Shown in pieces: positions 42,040-52,994 of a stretch of DNA of 64,000 bases; the first letter of the stretch is position 1, and each line of letters begins with the position of its first letter. The DNA lies in contig JAPFBL010000070.1 in the NCBI GenBank assembly GCA_026182355.1, forward strand, positions 221,501 through 285,500, given 5' to 3'. Below the pieces are notes generated by a model. The model was not told the origin of the DNA. It was given only the letters and a program-made list of their open reading frames with translations, and did no database searches. The translations under genes were made by a program, and so were the position numbers. The DNA is from Hermatobates lingyangjiaoensis (taxonomy: Eukaryota; Arthropoda; Insecta; Hemiptera; Hermatobatidae).

Positions 42040-42640
42040 AATATATTAATGAATAACTATTGCATTTTCTTTAGCTATTATAAAATAATCTAACGGTGAA
42101 AGATGATTATAAACTTGAAGACGAAGGAAATAGAAGCTTAGTGCCCTTTAAATGTCATTGGGTTGACATTAATGAAGCAAATACCATGGTGCTTGTGATC
42201 TGACATTATAAAACAGACGTGCAGCCAAATGTGTGAGTTGAAGAGTGGATCGATTAAAACATATCGGAAAAGGTGTCAGTTCATTCTAGTGTGGCGCCAC
42301 TGCCAATTACAACAATTCTATTGCAAATAATGATTCTCTAAGGGTTGTGAACGTAGATACGTCTCAGTAACTTTCTATGAACTCTTTATTTCATGTCAAA
42401 ACTTGTGTAGACACAAAAGAAATAGAAATTAGTTTAAAAATAATTGCTATCAGCCAAAAGTGGTACATTACTATGTGAACAGAATTGTTAAACTTTTAAA
42501 TTGTAACATTAGATTAGAATAATTGAACTAAGTAATAAATGGTTTGTAACAAAAACTTAAGTAGAAAAGAATTTCAAATACGACATGTCTTTTTTAAATA
42601 TATGCATTCAAGAAGGACTGCTCCCAACCTTTACGAATAT
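42040..42640. other. No supported gene; possible PLE N-terminal scrap at the end
   Basis: At about 42580-42635 the plus strand reads FLNICIQEGLLPTF, matching LNICIQ*GLLPTF at 15249-15295. Both lie next to PLE-type ends, which suggests a PLE coding scrap. The rest is AT-rich and unrecognised. Confidence 0.35.
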
Positions 42641-42642
42641 AA

Positions 42643-42645
<3 letters not shown>

Positions 42646-42672
<27 letters not shown>
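42646..42672. repeat. (TA)n microsatellite
   Basis: TA tract left of the fold-back PLE. Confidence 0.9.
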
Positions 42673-42673
<1 letters not shown>

Positions 42674-43054
42674 CTTTTTTCGTTGGAAATACGATCCAAA
42701 ACGGACAAATATAGTTCAATATAAACAAAGAAACATAGAGAAATCAGAAGATCACACTTACAGTCTCTAATTTTCGGTTTGAACCGTCTTCAGGAGAGAT
42801 AAGAGAGGGAAACCAAGCGCACTGGATCAGAGACGGTTGGAGACCAACAGTGTTGCCGCATGCGCGCCCGTTCACAGAAAATAAGGTAGACAGGAATCAA
42901 TTTATAATTAATTTATAATTTATAATTACATTAAATTAATGGAATATGAAAACAATAAATATATAAAAAAGAAAAAAATTGAAAAAATAAAGGAAATTGA
43001 TACAGAGAAATTGATACAATATTTGAAATTGATACAATTGAGAAATATTATATT

Positions 43055-43102
43055 TGGCTATTAAGTGCGCGCAGTGCACCTGGCCTCAATCTAAAGCGAT
43101 AA
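43055..43102 (+). pseudogene. Last codons of a PLE GIY-YIG protein
   Basis: WLLSARSAPGLNLKR followed by TAA, matching the end of the palindrome PLE (CLLDARSSPGLNLNR). Only 15 codons remain, in the spacer of the inverted repeat. Confidence 0.85.
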
Positions 43103-43131
43103 TGTCTAAAAGTTCCTTGCCTTTTCACACC

Positions 43132-43155
43132 TTTTTTTTTTTTTTTTTTTTTTTT
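43132..43155. repeat. T24 homopolymer
   Basis: Uninterrupted T run in the PLE 3' region. Confidence 0.97.
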
Positions 43156-43548
43156 AATAATTTATTTCATTTGTTATTATTATTTGTATTCTTAGTTTTA
43201 TTTTATTTTACCATAGCTTAGTCAGTACTTTTGTTTATGTATCAATTTCTCTGTATCAATTTCCTTTATTTTTTCAATTTTTTTCTTTTTTATATATTTA
43301 TTGTTTTCATATTCCATTAATTTAATGTAATTATAAATTATAAATTAATTTTAAATTGATTCCTGTCTACCTTATTTTCTGTGAACGGGCGCGCATGCGG
43401 CAATACTGTTGGTCTCCAACCGTCTCTGATCCAGTGCTCTTGGTTTCCCTCTCTTATCTCTCCTGAAGACGGTTCAAACCGAAAATTAGAGACTGTAAGT
43501 GTGTTCTTCTGATTTCTCTATGTTTCTTTGTTTATATTGAACTATATA

Positions 43549-43840
43549 TATATTGTAAACAGGAAAACGATCCAAAAGGACAACAAACGTTTCACAGTAA
43601 ATCACAAACTCAGAATAAAGGAACAAACACACGAGAGCGAGGCTTTCCTCCTACCCTATTGACGAGAAGACTGGTTCCAGCAGAATTCTCTGCTCCACCT
43701 GCTTCTGTTCCCACTTCTTCTTCCATCGACTCTCCCTTCTTGTGACCACCTACTTCCCTACAACGCAATAGAAATAAATGATCTGAGGCCTTTCAATTTA
43801 TGTCATCAGAGAGCAAAGAAAGTAATAACTTTTTTCAGTT
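43549..43840. mobile_element. PLE scraps of at least two types
   Basis: The minus-oriented outer end (AAACGATCCAAAAGGACAAC) is followed by a plus-strand coding-like piece at 43690-43770 reading FLVTTYFPT, comparable to FFLTTYFPG of the PLE linker, and then a minus-oriented GAGGCCTTTCAATTTATGTC scrap of the 14.15-kb type. Confidence 0.5.
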
Positions 43841-43904
43841 TTTGTGTTTAATCTTCATTGATTGTATGACGTGTTTATTTATTGTGATTTTTCTGCATAT
43901 ATAT

Positions 43905-44125
43905 ATAATAAGATTTCACATAAACACGTGAAATAACAATCAATGATCAAACTACAATATGAAATGGGAGAAAAAAGACTAAGGTCCTTTAATCATAATA
44001 ATCTGGCTATGTCAGAGGCAAAACGATAAATGTTGAAGTATCTTAGTTTATTTTTCCCATTTCTTATTGTGAATTGAAAATTGATTTTTGTTTCACGTGT
44101 TTATTGTGAAATGTTGTTATATACA
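43905..44125. repeat. Fold-back of recurring 3'-end repeat, diverged
   Basis: The left arm (AAGATTTCACATAAACACGT, ACAATATGAAATGGGAG) and right arm (CCCATTTCTTATTGTGAATT, TTTCACGTGTTTATTGTGAA) pair. The inner modules have decayed (AATCTGGCTATGTCAGAGGC). Confidence 0.7.
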
Positions 44126-44129
44126 TACT

Positions 44130-44725
44130 CGTATCTCAGCAGTAAGCTTGTCTACTTTCCAAACATATTCTTTCCATAATTAGATAAAGAGAAAAATTAA
44201 GGTATAAATATATTGCATTTACAAATACAGTCAATATATTTTTGGAGCGGTAAAATCTTGGTGAGCTTAAAATGAAATTGAGCCTCATTATTTTCCATTA
44301 TTGGGTAAAATATCATGTTTATACTGCTTCAAGATTCCTCCAGGGGTTACTTTTATTCTTTATAGCTTATTACGATTTTGAAAGCAGCGAATTGAATAAA
44401 CTGGATCATTTTATAAAATAAATTTAGTAATGGTGGAAATTCTGAATGAATTAAGTTGAATTGATTTGCAAATGGATGTACATGTCTTGCTAAGGAAACA
44501 CAAAGCGGGATTATTCTGCTCTCTTGTAGCTATATAATTGCCCCTCCACGGCCTCTGGCGACTCTGTCAAACGCAATTCAGCACCTCATTTGTTAGGCTC
44601 TAAACACTTTCACAACAGCCCATTCAATGCAGAGCTTTGTTAACGCAACACATCACATACTTGGTCAAGGTTCTTTTTTTCGTAATCCTGATTGATTCTG
44701 TAACTTTGTCGACACGATAGAGATT
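44130..44725. other. Unassigned sequence
   Basis: The patch 44500-44690 is less AT-rich (GCCCCTCCACGGCCTCTGGC, CGCAACACATCACATACTTG) but has no good frame or RNA fold that I can support. Confidence 0.4.
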
Positions 44726-44728
44726 ACA

Positions 44729-45018
44729 GGGGTCAGGTTAGCTCAATAGTTAACGTACTCGTTTCTGTTCTGGTAGGTCTGGGGTTCGATCCCCACCTGG
44801 CCCTGGATTTATTCATTAGGAGGTGAATAAATCTGTGCACGTCGTCCCTCGTCGGTCCCAAGCCTGTACGATGTCATGTACTCGTTAAAGATACCTACTT
44901 TAATACACTTGAGTTAGGTAAAATTTAGGACCCCGAATATAGAATCAACAGGTAATGTGCCTTGCCCATTACTATAAATGCTTTATAGGCGTTAGAAAAA
45001 AAACAAACAATAACAAAC
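44729..45018 (+). mobile_element. tRNA-derived SINE, tail type A, internally deleted
   Basis: The head and B box (GGTTCGATCCC, 44783-44793) are intact. The body lacks about 25 bp after GCACGTCGTCCCTCG, and the tail is shortened between CATTACTATAAATG and GGCGTTAGAAAAAA. Confidence 0.88.
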
Positions 45019-45060
45019 ACGACAGAGGCTACACCGATTGATAAATGTAATAAAATGCTA

Positions 45061-45346
45061 GGGGACAGGTTCACCCAGTGACAATGTGTTCACCTTTGGA
45101 CTGGTAGAACCGGGGTTTAATATCCCTGATTGGTCAGAGATACGATACCCACATGGCCCTCGACTTATTTAGGTGAGAGGTGAATAAGTCTGATAATCGT
45201 CAGGCCCGGGACCGACAGCTTATCTGAGGGACGACGTGCTCTGATTAATTTACCTCTTGCGTGAATAAATTAATGGTCAGAGTGAGTATCGAACCCCAGA
45301 CCTACCAGTCTAGATGTGAGCACGTTGCCACTGGGCTAACCTGACC
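45061..45346. mobile_element. Two SINE heads fused head-out, tail-to-tail
   Basis: 45061 to about 45205 is a plus-strand SINE head and first body part (GGGGACAGGTTCACCCAGTG, GGCCCTCGACTTATTTAGGT). About 45206-45346 is the minus-strand equivalent (GACGACGTGCTCTGATTAAT, ATCGAACCCCAGACCTACCA, CACTGGGCTAACCTGACC). They join inside the body at the GTCGGTCCCGGGCCTGACG stretch, so no copy has a 3' tail. Confidence 0.85.
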
Positions 45347-45349
45347 TTC

Positions 45350-46713
45350 TAAACTATAGGAAATTTATTTTGTATAGATAAAGAAATGAGAGTGTTGAAT
45401 AAAACAAATAAGATTATTAAGAAACATATACAAAAGAAATATTGTAATATATTTAAGAACATGTGTTTTCAAGGGAAACGAAAATTACAGACCTTTCATT
45501 ATGAGGAGCAATGTAAACAGATTGGAAGGGAGACAAAGGTGTTGTGTAGGTGGTGAAACGTAAACGTTGTTACGTTCGTTCCAACACTACGCATAAATAT
45601 CATTGATCTTATACAATTAATCACCAGTCTGAAAGTTAAGCTAAATGATAGCTACGTCGTAAGAGGCTTCATAAAACTTCATTGAGAGTGGACACATGCT
45701 TTATGATACCTTTTTCTTGGCTTTCTATTTATTTATTACAACATTTAAACATAAAATGGGGTCATCCTTTTTTAATTAACATGTAGGAAGTACTGTAAAT
45801 TGTAAGATTTGATTCATCTGTGGTTTGATAGTTTTATAGTCTCTGATATTTGAATGCTTTATGTAAATACTGGGGTTAGTAGAACACTCTAAGTCAATAT
45901 ACTATACAAATAATAGTGTTGATTTAAGATATATAGGTTTACATGTATCTGTCCTTTAGTATTTGCACTGGTGATAGCATAATCGATTCTACGATTTACT
46001 TACAACTTCATCCATTATTTCTTACGGTAACATTATGCAATGTAAATACTTTGTTCTTTAAACCCATTCGTAGTATGATACATAGTAGGTTTAGCAATGA
46101 TGTTGTAACTGCCAAAGCTTGTTTGGTCATCTACCGATGAAATACCTTGTTCTTTCCTTCCATTATATTTTTTATTTTCCAAGTTTCGATTTATATCTAT
46201 ACACCAGCTAATAATCAACGTTTCTTCTTTTCTAAGACATTTCAGGGTCTAGTTATATAACCGTCATAAGTAATTCATTTTATATAGTAGTTTTCCTTAT
46301 TTATTCTGTCACGCTGCAGCGCTCTATGTTACAATAAGAATAGTTAAGGTAAATAATTATGTAAAATTAAGTGTTTGCTTTGACATATGTTTGAGTCATG
46401 AAGTTGTCTTAAAATAAAGAAGTTGGCGCTCAATTGATATTTAAACATTATTTAACTGAAAATCTGAGAATCCTTTATACGAAAATCCTTTATACGATAT
46501 TTAGCTGGAGATTAAATACTATTTGAATGTACCTATAGATTATGTAAAGGAATATGATTCGTTACTATGGTGAGCAGTGGGAGAGTAGGAATTTGTAAAT
46601 TTGGCGGAAAATGGAGGCTTCGCTGGGCAGAGGGGAACTGGGACCGCACGCATGGACCTACAAACTCTACTCTCCTAATGGTCGATATAGCAAGGCAGAT
46701 ACAGCATTGTAAC

Positions 46714-46715
<2 letters not shown>
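45350..46715. other. No supported gene
   Basis: The frame 46567-46710 (ICKFGGKWRLRWAEG, STLLMVDIARQIQHCN) has coding-like composition but no family that I recognise. It runs straight into (TA)n. The rest is AT-rich. Confidence 0.4.

Positions 46716-46717
<2 letters not shown>

Positions 46718-46751
<34 letters not shown>
46718..46751. repeat. (TA)n microsatellite
   Basis: Uninterrupted TA run. Confidence 0.95.
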
Positions 46752-46753
<2 letters not shown>

Positions 46754-46754
46754 A

Positions 46755-47925
46755 TGTAATATTACTCATTTGATATTCTAGGTTTTTGAAATTTTTGAAC
46801 CACCCAAAAAAATCATTATAATCAGGAATCACAATTATATACACGAGAGATTATTTTCACATTACCGAGTAACTACAGCAGAATGAATGTTTATCTATGA
46901 CGAAATCTTCTAGGAATTTACAATTATATCACATTTCAGAATTATCTCAGACATTTGAGAGGCGTAATTTCTCCTCACGAATTGAAAATGTTTTTTGTTA
47001 GCCCTATTATAACAAAAATAATGATTTCTGTATATATGTTTAACATCAAAGAAGGCTTTCATTTTATGTCATAACAAACTACATTCATTAACAAAGCATT
47101 TGCAGTGCACGGTAAATATCAAATTGTTGGCCATTCATAACCTTTTTTCCGTACCATGCACTATTAAAAGTAGCATTTATTTGTTTGCAAGCTTACAATC
47201 GATTCTTATTAGTCATATATTATTTAAAGTTACATTCATAAATAAAGTATAGTACAGAACTAGGAGAGGCTATTTTGGTTTAACCCAGAGACCTGCTGAT
47301 TCGACTTAAGTCGTTTTTCGACCCTCCTGGTCCCAATTAATGACGTTGGGTGAGGTATACCTGTATTTATAATTTCAGTTGTAGCTGCAGATAATAATAA
47401 CGTTTATTTCTCTTAATAACACTATTTACACAAATCAGCTGAATTGATACTTGTTTAAATAAAACAAGTAAATCAAGGATATTACAAGAATCGATTTCTG
47501 AGGACATCAAAACGATTGTCTGTCATTTAAAGCTATGTTCGATTATCTTGAACGCCAAACAGACATAAAATAAAAAAACACTTTGTACTTGTTCAGTGCT
47601 TTAAAAAATTTGTTTCAAAGGACTTGAAATGTTGACCTGTTTATAGTGGAATATGGAGTTCGGAAGTTGATAGAATGCTCGCCAGTGCAGTGCAATTCTT
47701 TTACCCTCATCGACACCTAGAAGTAAGTAACAATAGTCAATTTTAAGTTAATGTATAACTATATTCTTTAATTTTGACATTGAATATTAATCAGATATTC
47801 AAGCTAAACATCAATGTCTGCGTGGCATGGACTGCAGACTTCTAGCCTCTGTCGTGACTGAATTTAGATTAAACTATTCCCAGCCCAACTATTAACGAGT
47901 GTTTCAAATTTATTGTTCATAGTCT
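46755..47925. other. AT-rich sequence, no gene seen
   Basis: No recognised content. Confidence 0.45.
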
Positions 47926-47929
47926 AAAC

Positions 47930-48616
47930 CCCATATGTCAGAGTCAAGGCCCGCAGGCCAAATCAGGCTGCGAGAGGGTTTTCTATGGCCCGCAGGATGA
48001 TATTAGTTTATTATTAAAACCGACCCGCAGGCTGCAGAAGTTTTACACTCACCAATACGTGTGCGTATTTCCTACAATTTCCTACAATGCAAAGGCGACG
48101 CATCGAGAGTGGCTTCATTTCATAATTTATCAGTGGTCATTGGCATAATAGGAAAAGTTAACTTTCCGATACCCTTCAAAAATGCCAAAACGGAAGGCGG
48201 GCACTGAGAACCGGTGGTTTCAAACAAGGTGGGAGTCGAAGTACTTGTTCACGGAGATACCTGAAAAACCTGTGTGTCTAATTGAGAAAATATACTGATG
48301 CTGCCTTGAATAATACCTCTTCAATCATTGAATGGTCATGTTATGGGGATTTGTATAAACAAGAAATTTGTCTTTTGTGCTGTTGAAAATTAAAAATGCC
48401 TGACAAAACCATAAGAAAATATTCATTTATTTATCCTAACATATTGTAATATATTTGTTAGGTTTTCAGTTCAATTTGGTTCACTACACTATATGTGGGG
48501 CTACCATATGTGGTTATTTTTAAAAAAAATTCAATAAACATTTGATCAGTCCGGCCCCCGGCTTGTTGCTAAATTTTTTATGTGGCCCTCCGTCCATTTT
48601 GACTTTGACACTCCTG
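47930..48616 (+). mobile_element. Internally deleted hAT transposon with 8-bp duplication
   Basis: The flanking GTCTAAAC duplications at 47922-47929 and 48617-48624 are exact, 8 bp as for hAT. The right end reads, reversed, CAGGAGTGTCAAAGTCAAAA; the left end CCCATATGTCAGAGTC is a decayed version. AGGCCCGCAGGCC-type and GGGCCGGACTGATC subterminal motifs are typical of the group whose copies carry BED-finger transposases. Length is 687 bp, against several kb for an autonomous member. Confidence 0.9.
48182..48298 (+). pseudogene. N-terminal remnant of a hAT transposase
   Basis: The ATG at 48182 opens a 38-residue frame, MPKRKAGTENRWF ... KYLFTEIPEKPVCLI, then a stop. The pattern (KRK..TENR.F...W...Y.FTE...KPVCLIC) matches the beginning of hAT-like transposases, some of which were domesticated as GTF2IRD2-type proteins. 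The zinc-binding cysteines after KPVCL and the catalytic domain are deleted. Confidence 0.75.
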
Positions 48617-48660
48617 GTCTAAACAAACTGCTAGTAATTATAGCCTTACATTATAACTAT

Positions 48661-49039
48661 TGTTTGTTTCCAATGCCCACAATTATAGGCTTTCGCCTTT
48701 TAATGCGGCTCTAGTTGTAGAAAGAATGGCTCTTTTATTATTTGGCACCCATTTTAGTAATAAGCGAGCCACAACACCAGGTTGATTTTACATTAGAGTC
48801 CTAAATTTTACCTGACTCAAGTGTTTAGAATAGGGATCTATCTCGTGTGTATAACGAATATAGGTCATTTCGAGTGCCTGATATCGTGCAGGCTCGAGAC
48901 CAACGGTTTAACGTCGCCTCCAAAGGACGACATGTATAGATTTGTTCACCTCCCTGCGCGAAAAAAAATGAGGCAAAAGTGAGAATTGAACGGAGATCTA
49001 CTAGTTTAGAGATGAACACGCAAGCCACTGGGCCACTCT
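48661..49039 (-). mobile_element. SINE, diverged, tail type A, minus strand
   Basis: On the plus strand it starts at the tail (GTTTCCAATGCCCACAATTA, TTGGCACCCATTTTAGTAAT) and ends in the head (AGCCACTGGGCCACTC). A 28-bp insertion CTCGTGTGTATAACGAATAT occurs in the body at about 48842. The B box is mutated (GATTGAACGGAG region). Confidence 0.85.
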
Positions 49040-49082
49040 CTTACATTATATTGAAGCATATGTAGTTTACATACTTCAATTG

Positions 49083-49263
49083 TTTAGAATAGGGATCTTT
49101 AACGACTGCCTGACATCTTACATGCTCGGCATGTTCTCTCGAGGTATGACGTGCTAATATTTATTCATCTACTGCTTGAAGAAATTGAGGCCAGAGTGAG
49201 AATTAAACCCGGGGTCTCCTAGTTCAGAGACGAGTACGCAAGTCATTGGGCTGCCATAGCCCA
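49083..49263 (-). mobile_element. SINE head and body fragment, minus strand
   Basis: AGAATAGGGATCTTTAACGA, GACGTGCTAATATTTATTCA and ATTAAACCCGGGGTCTCCTA, GTCATTGGGCTGCCATAGC: a second minus-strand SINE directly after 48661-49039, without a tail. Confidence 0.8.
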
Positions 49264-49384
49264 GTACATTATATGGTAGAATACGTACTAGTAATATCAT
49301 GCGTAGGAGGTATGTTTTAAAGAAAATGTTTCTTGCCTTTAGTACTGAAGAATACAGAATCTTGAACATGACACTAGATTATCA

Positions 49385-49495
49385 TGTAGGAAAATTTTGT
49401 GCTCTCTCTCCTTCAGAGATGGAATAAAGCTGTTTAGTCCCAGCTCTACTATATCAGGTACTTGTCAATGATCACAACTCTAATAAACTTTAGCA
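49385..49495 (+). mobile_element. SINE body scrap
   Basis: TGCTCTCTCTCCTTCAGAGA, ATCAGGTACTTGTCAATGAT, CTCTAATAAACTT resembles the plus-strand SINE body. Heavily diverged. Confidence 0.45.
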
Positions 49496-49499
49496 AAAA

Positions 49500-51940
49500 A
49501 AAAAAATGATTTTGTTTTGGACAAAGGATTGAGTCCTGATATTGAATTAGATAGGCAGATAGAGTCATCACCGATATTTTTCCCTTTTTCAAGCTCAATG
49601 TTTTAAAAATGGCCATGATGATGTAGCTAAGATGGATTCTGCAATATCCTTCCAAAGAGTTCTGAAGAAAGGCAGAGAAAGTTGGAAAAGTGCATTAAAC
49701 TCCAAGGCGATTACTTAGAAGAGAGAATTGATGGTTTGGATTTGAAATTAACATATATGGACACCTCAGACTTTCTATCTCACCTTCTATATGTCTATTT
49801 GAAAATGTTATTATTGTTCAATACAATTAGAATGTGTATTTGTCATTAGGAATGGATATTACCTATATTGGTACAGTTAAAAAAAAAACTGAGTATTTAC
49901 ATGCGAGTTATGAATATGTACACTATGTTCTTCGGAAGTATTTCACTCAATCAGTCTTGAGCCTCAATGATGTCAACTATATAAGAAGACAACTCTAGTA
50001 ATAAGAGCAACAAAAGGAGGAGAACTCTTGACGTGTGGCAAAAATAACGTGGTAACGTTAATTAACTTTGATTCAGTTTCCCCTTCAGAATCGGAACTTA
50101 GAGCTCTGCTGATATGTTTCATCAGCAGTAACAAAAACAAAAAAAAATTTATGAGGAGTTTTAATCGTAAAGTTGTTTTAACTGGCTTCATAACACAAGT
50201 AAAAAACAAAAAAAAAATTGTTTTTCCGGAATATTAATATAGCGTATTTATGTTTTAAGTTTTAAATCATTTCTGGCTTGACGAGATATCTAATAGCATT
50301 GTTAAAATGATTCACCCTCTTCAGCCTCTTTAATCTAAATTGTAATAAAGAAGAAAGTGGTAACAATTTCGTTTGAACGGTTGATAGTAATGCAATTTCT
50401 TTAATTTATTTTACCCTTTAGAAGAAATAGGGGGGGCGGGGAGGATTATCGACCATTCATTTAAAAAGAATGACTCCGTTCAGCTCGTCAGGAAATCTAT
50501 CAACTTAGAATTTTATGGAATTTTGAAATTAGCATATCAAAGTAAGTTTTTTCACGTAACTATGATATTCCTGGCTAAAGTTTTTTTTACTCTATTTATA
50601 ACATCTTAAAAAACGGCTTCATACATTTTTTTTGGTCTGACTGATTTCCTGATTACCAATGCTATAATATATTACTGCATTCATACATATGTACGAGTAA
50701 ATATTATTGAACAACAATTTTTATTATCATATGAAAAAATTGAACAATCTGGTAATCTCATTCTTGATGGTATAAGATTCTTGTTGGTATAAGAAAATGT
50801 GAAACAAGACACAAGAAAACGAATTAAAAGTGTCCTGTATTTAAAGTGATTTTACAAGACCGACTGGGTGGGAGTCGGCCTGTGTCAGCTAGAACGTTAT
50901 AACGACTAACATTCATCTGCGTTTACAACAACCCCAACACTTCTCCCACTGCCATTCCTTTACAGATGACCACAATACATTAATACATAATATACAAATT
51001 CAATACGCACAATACCGAATACTAGGGACGTACAGTCAGGGGAGCAGGTGAGTCAGTGCATCGCCAATCAATCTTACGAAGTAGAAAATATATGCTTATA
51101 TTTATCCAATGAATTGCACTGTAAAGATATTTTTCAGTTCACTTTACCAGTTTCAGTTTTTTTTTATTCAAAATCTCTAGATTTTCACATTTACTGGTTA
51201 GATACTGAAAAAAATGTCCCGTAGGGCTGCCATCTGCTGTGACTGTTAACTGTGCTGGCATCTTCTGCAATAACATCGTATTTCTGTTTCTCTGTATGGT
51301 GCTATTAAAATGTTTAAACACAGTTACTACATTAATTAAATTTCCAAAAAACATGTTTTTTTGGTCAGCAATGGTATGTCTTTTACTACTTTCTTGTGCT
51401 GAGCGATCATAAGACTACTGCGAAGAGTCACTAAGTGAGCACACAGTTCCCCTGCCTCATGGTAAGGAGCGCCTGTGACTACAGGGATTGTTTTTTTTTT
51501 TTTTTTAATCGGCAACAGAACAGTCAGCGACAGAACGCTTAAGCTATCCATTTATTTTATTTTCCTTATTTTCAAAAATGGAGGATTGCATATTCAAAAT
51601 TAAACCTATAAAATGTTTGAAAAGGAAGTTGATATGGAATTTTAAACATTGTCCGCTTACTGCTGACAATCAAATAGTGAATAAGCTAATCTGTATGGTT
51701 CATATTTTTGGTCAATATGATAGTGATAATTTCAGTGCCTCACCTATCATAAACCCGACCCCATGTCACTGCCAAGAACATAACACACAAAGTAAATATA
51801 CGCAATACCTAGATAAAAACTTATATTATATTATACGGAATAATAAACTCGTAATTTTTAAAATTTCACAACAATGTTGAAACAATGTTCTTATTTGGGA
51901 GAATTGTGAAATATCATCATCAACAAAGAACTTAATGTAC
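49500..51940. other. No supported gene
   Basis: There are several short frames without recognised similarity. The patch 50860-51040 (GACTGGGTGGGAGTCGGCCT, GCGTTTACAACAACCCCAAC) is less AT-rich and could be the edge of an unidentified element. T run at 51487-51506. Confidence 0.4.
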
Positions 51941-51943
51941 AAA

Positions 51944-52390
51944 AGTGGAATCTACACTTGATGTCCGATCAACTGTGACATCCCCCCCCGATTTTCCGAT
52001 CAGTAAACTCTCTATTCCATATCAAGTCAAACGTAGAATCTCCACTCTAACTTTGATCAATTGTGGAATTTCCATCCCAGTTATGATCAATTAGGGAAAT
52101 TTCTACCCTAAACCTCATCATCAATAAAACCTTCATTCCTAGAACAAGTCCTCAGAAAATGGTATGTTTTCTACCACAATTCTGATCACTTATAGTATCT
52201 TTGTCATAATCTGATCATTTCTACTATCTCCCACAAATTCTGTTTAATTACAGAATATCTATGCTAATCTAATCAGTTGCAGTATTTCAATCATAATCTG
52301 TTTGGACTTGGTATATCTATGAAAATTTGTTCAATTATAGAATACCTACGCTAATATAATCAGTTGTAGTATCAATCATAATCAATCAAG
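51944..52390. repeat. Degenerate array of GATCAATTGTAGAAT-like units
   Basis: At least eight related strings (GATCAACTGTGACAT, GATCAATTGTGGAAT, GATCACTTATAGTAT, AATCAGTTGCAGTAT, AATCAGTTGTAGTAT and others) occur at irregular 29-60-bp spacing. This suggests an old, decayed minisatellite. Confidence 0.5.
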
Positions 52391-52639
52391 AATTTTAATT
52401 ATTCAAAATTATTGAATCAATAATTTTAACATTATTAATCTCACTTCAAAGAAATAAAAGTATTTTATTATTACAGTTAAAACAACTTAAAAATTTAAGA
52501 GAATCGTAATGAACGAATCGGAAATCTGGAGTATTTATTTAATATAAATAAAATAAATAAATATAATGTATTTATCGGATTCCTTTAAAAATACACGATT
52601 CTTAGGATTCACGATTCCGATTTATGGTCCCAGCACTAT

Positions 52640-52860
52640 TGTTTAGCTATATACCTGTATACCTAGCCAAACACAGCTTAAATGTCCATAACTTTACGTC
52701 TACGGTGAATTTTTAGTCCATTTAAATATTAGCTTTTAAATTAAACTTACAAAAATCTACTGTCAAAGTTTCAGCTTGATATGACCTATGGTGTTTGAAG
52801 TTTGCTTGTGACAAACAAACAAACAAATATACAAATTTTCTAAGGGTGGATTTGGTTTCC
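52640..52860 (-). mobile_element. Helitron left-part fragment
   Basis: The reverse complement has AGGCATACA-like text, CTTGTCACAAGCAAACTTCA, CATAGGTCATATCAAGCTGA and AACTTTGACAGTAGATTTTT, which match the 40.85-41.1-kb blocks of the Helitron relic (AAACTTTGACACTAGATTTG). No coding motif remains. Confidence 0.65.
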
Positions 52861-52994
52861 CTTCATATTTGAATCATATTGATAGCCTTTAATTGTTTAA
52901 TTTACTTTGCCTTCAAATATAAATTACTTTCGTTGATGTAAAATACTAATTTAGTTATTGAGGATTAGGGCTAAATTAATACTTTTGATTTCAA
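52861..52994 (+). repeat. Direct repeat, left copy (about 134 bp)
   Basis: CTTCATATTTGAATCATATT, GATAGCCTTTAATTG and ATTACTTTCGTTGATGTAAA through TTTTGATTTCAA recur almost unchanged at 53690-53826. Confidence 0.9.

Larger units (their letters stand above)
42709..43547. repeat. Inverted PLE 3' ends, 310-bp arms
   Basis: Position p pairs with 86256 minus p. Arms 42709-43018 and 43238-43547 without indels and with few mismatches; the 219-bp spacer belongs to the plus-oriented copy. The plus copy runs from the nuclease C-terminus (43055) through its 3' region: T24 tract, CGGGCGCGCATGCGGCAA, CTCTCCTGAAGACGGTTCAA, ACCGAAAATTAGAGACTGTA. The left arm is a minus-oriented copy of the last 310 bp. This proves that this 3'-end type belongs to a PLE. 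Confidence 0.93.

Noticed and set aside
43132..43155. Poly(A) tail of a minus-strand retrocopy
   Set aside because: The T run lies inside the 3' region of a plus-strand PLE; no processed gene adjoins it.
46567..46715. Coding-like frame ICKFGGKWRLRWAEG as a host exon
   Set aside because: No splice-site context or family was recognised and it runs into a (TA)n tract.
50420..50460. G-rich run as a quadruplex-forming regulatory site
   Set aside because: There is a single run of seven G plus two short runs; spacing does not support a four-tract motif.
50860..51040. LTR of a retrotransposon
   Set aside because: No second copy, no TG...CA ends and no adjacent primer-binding site were found in the window.
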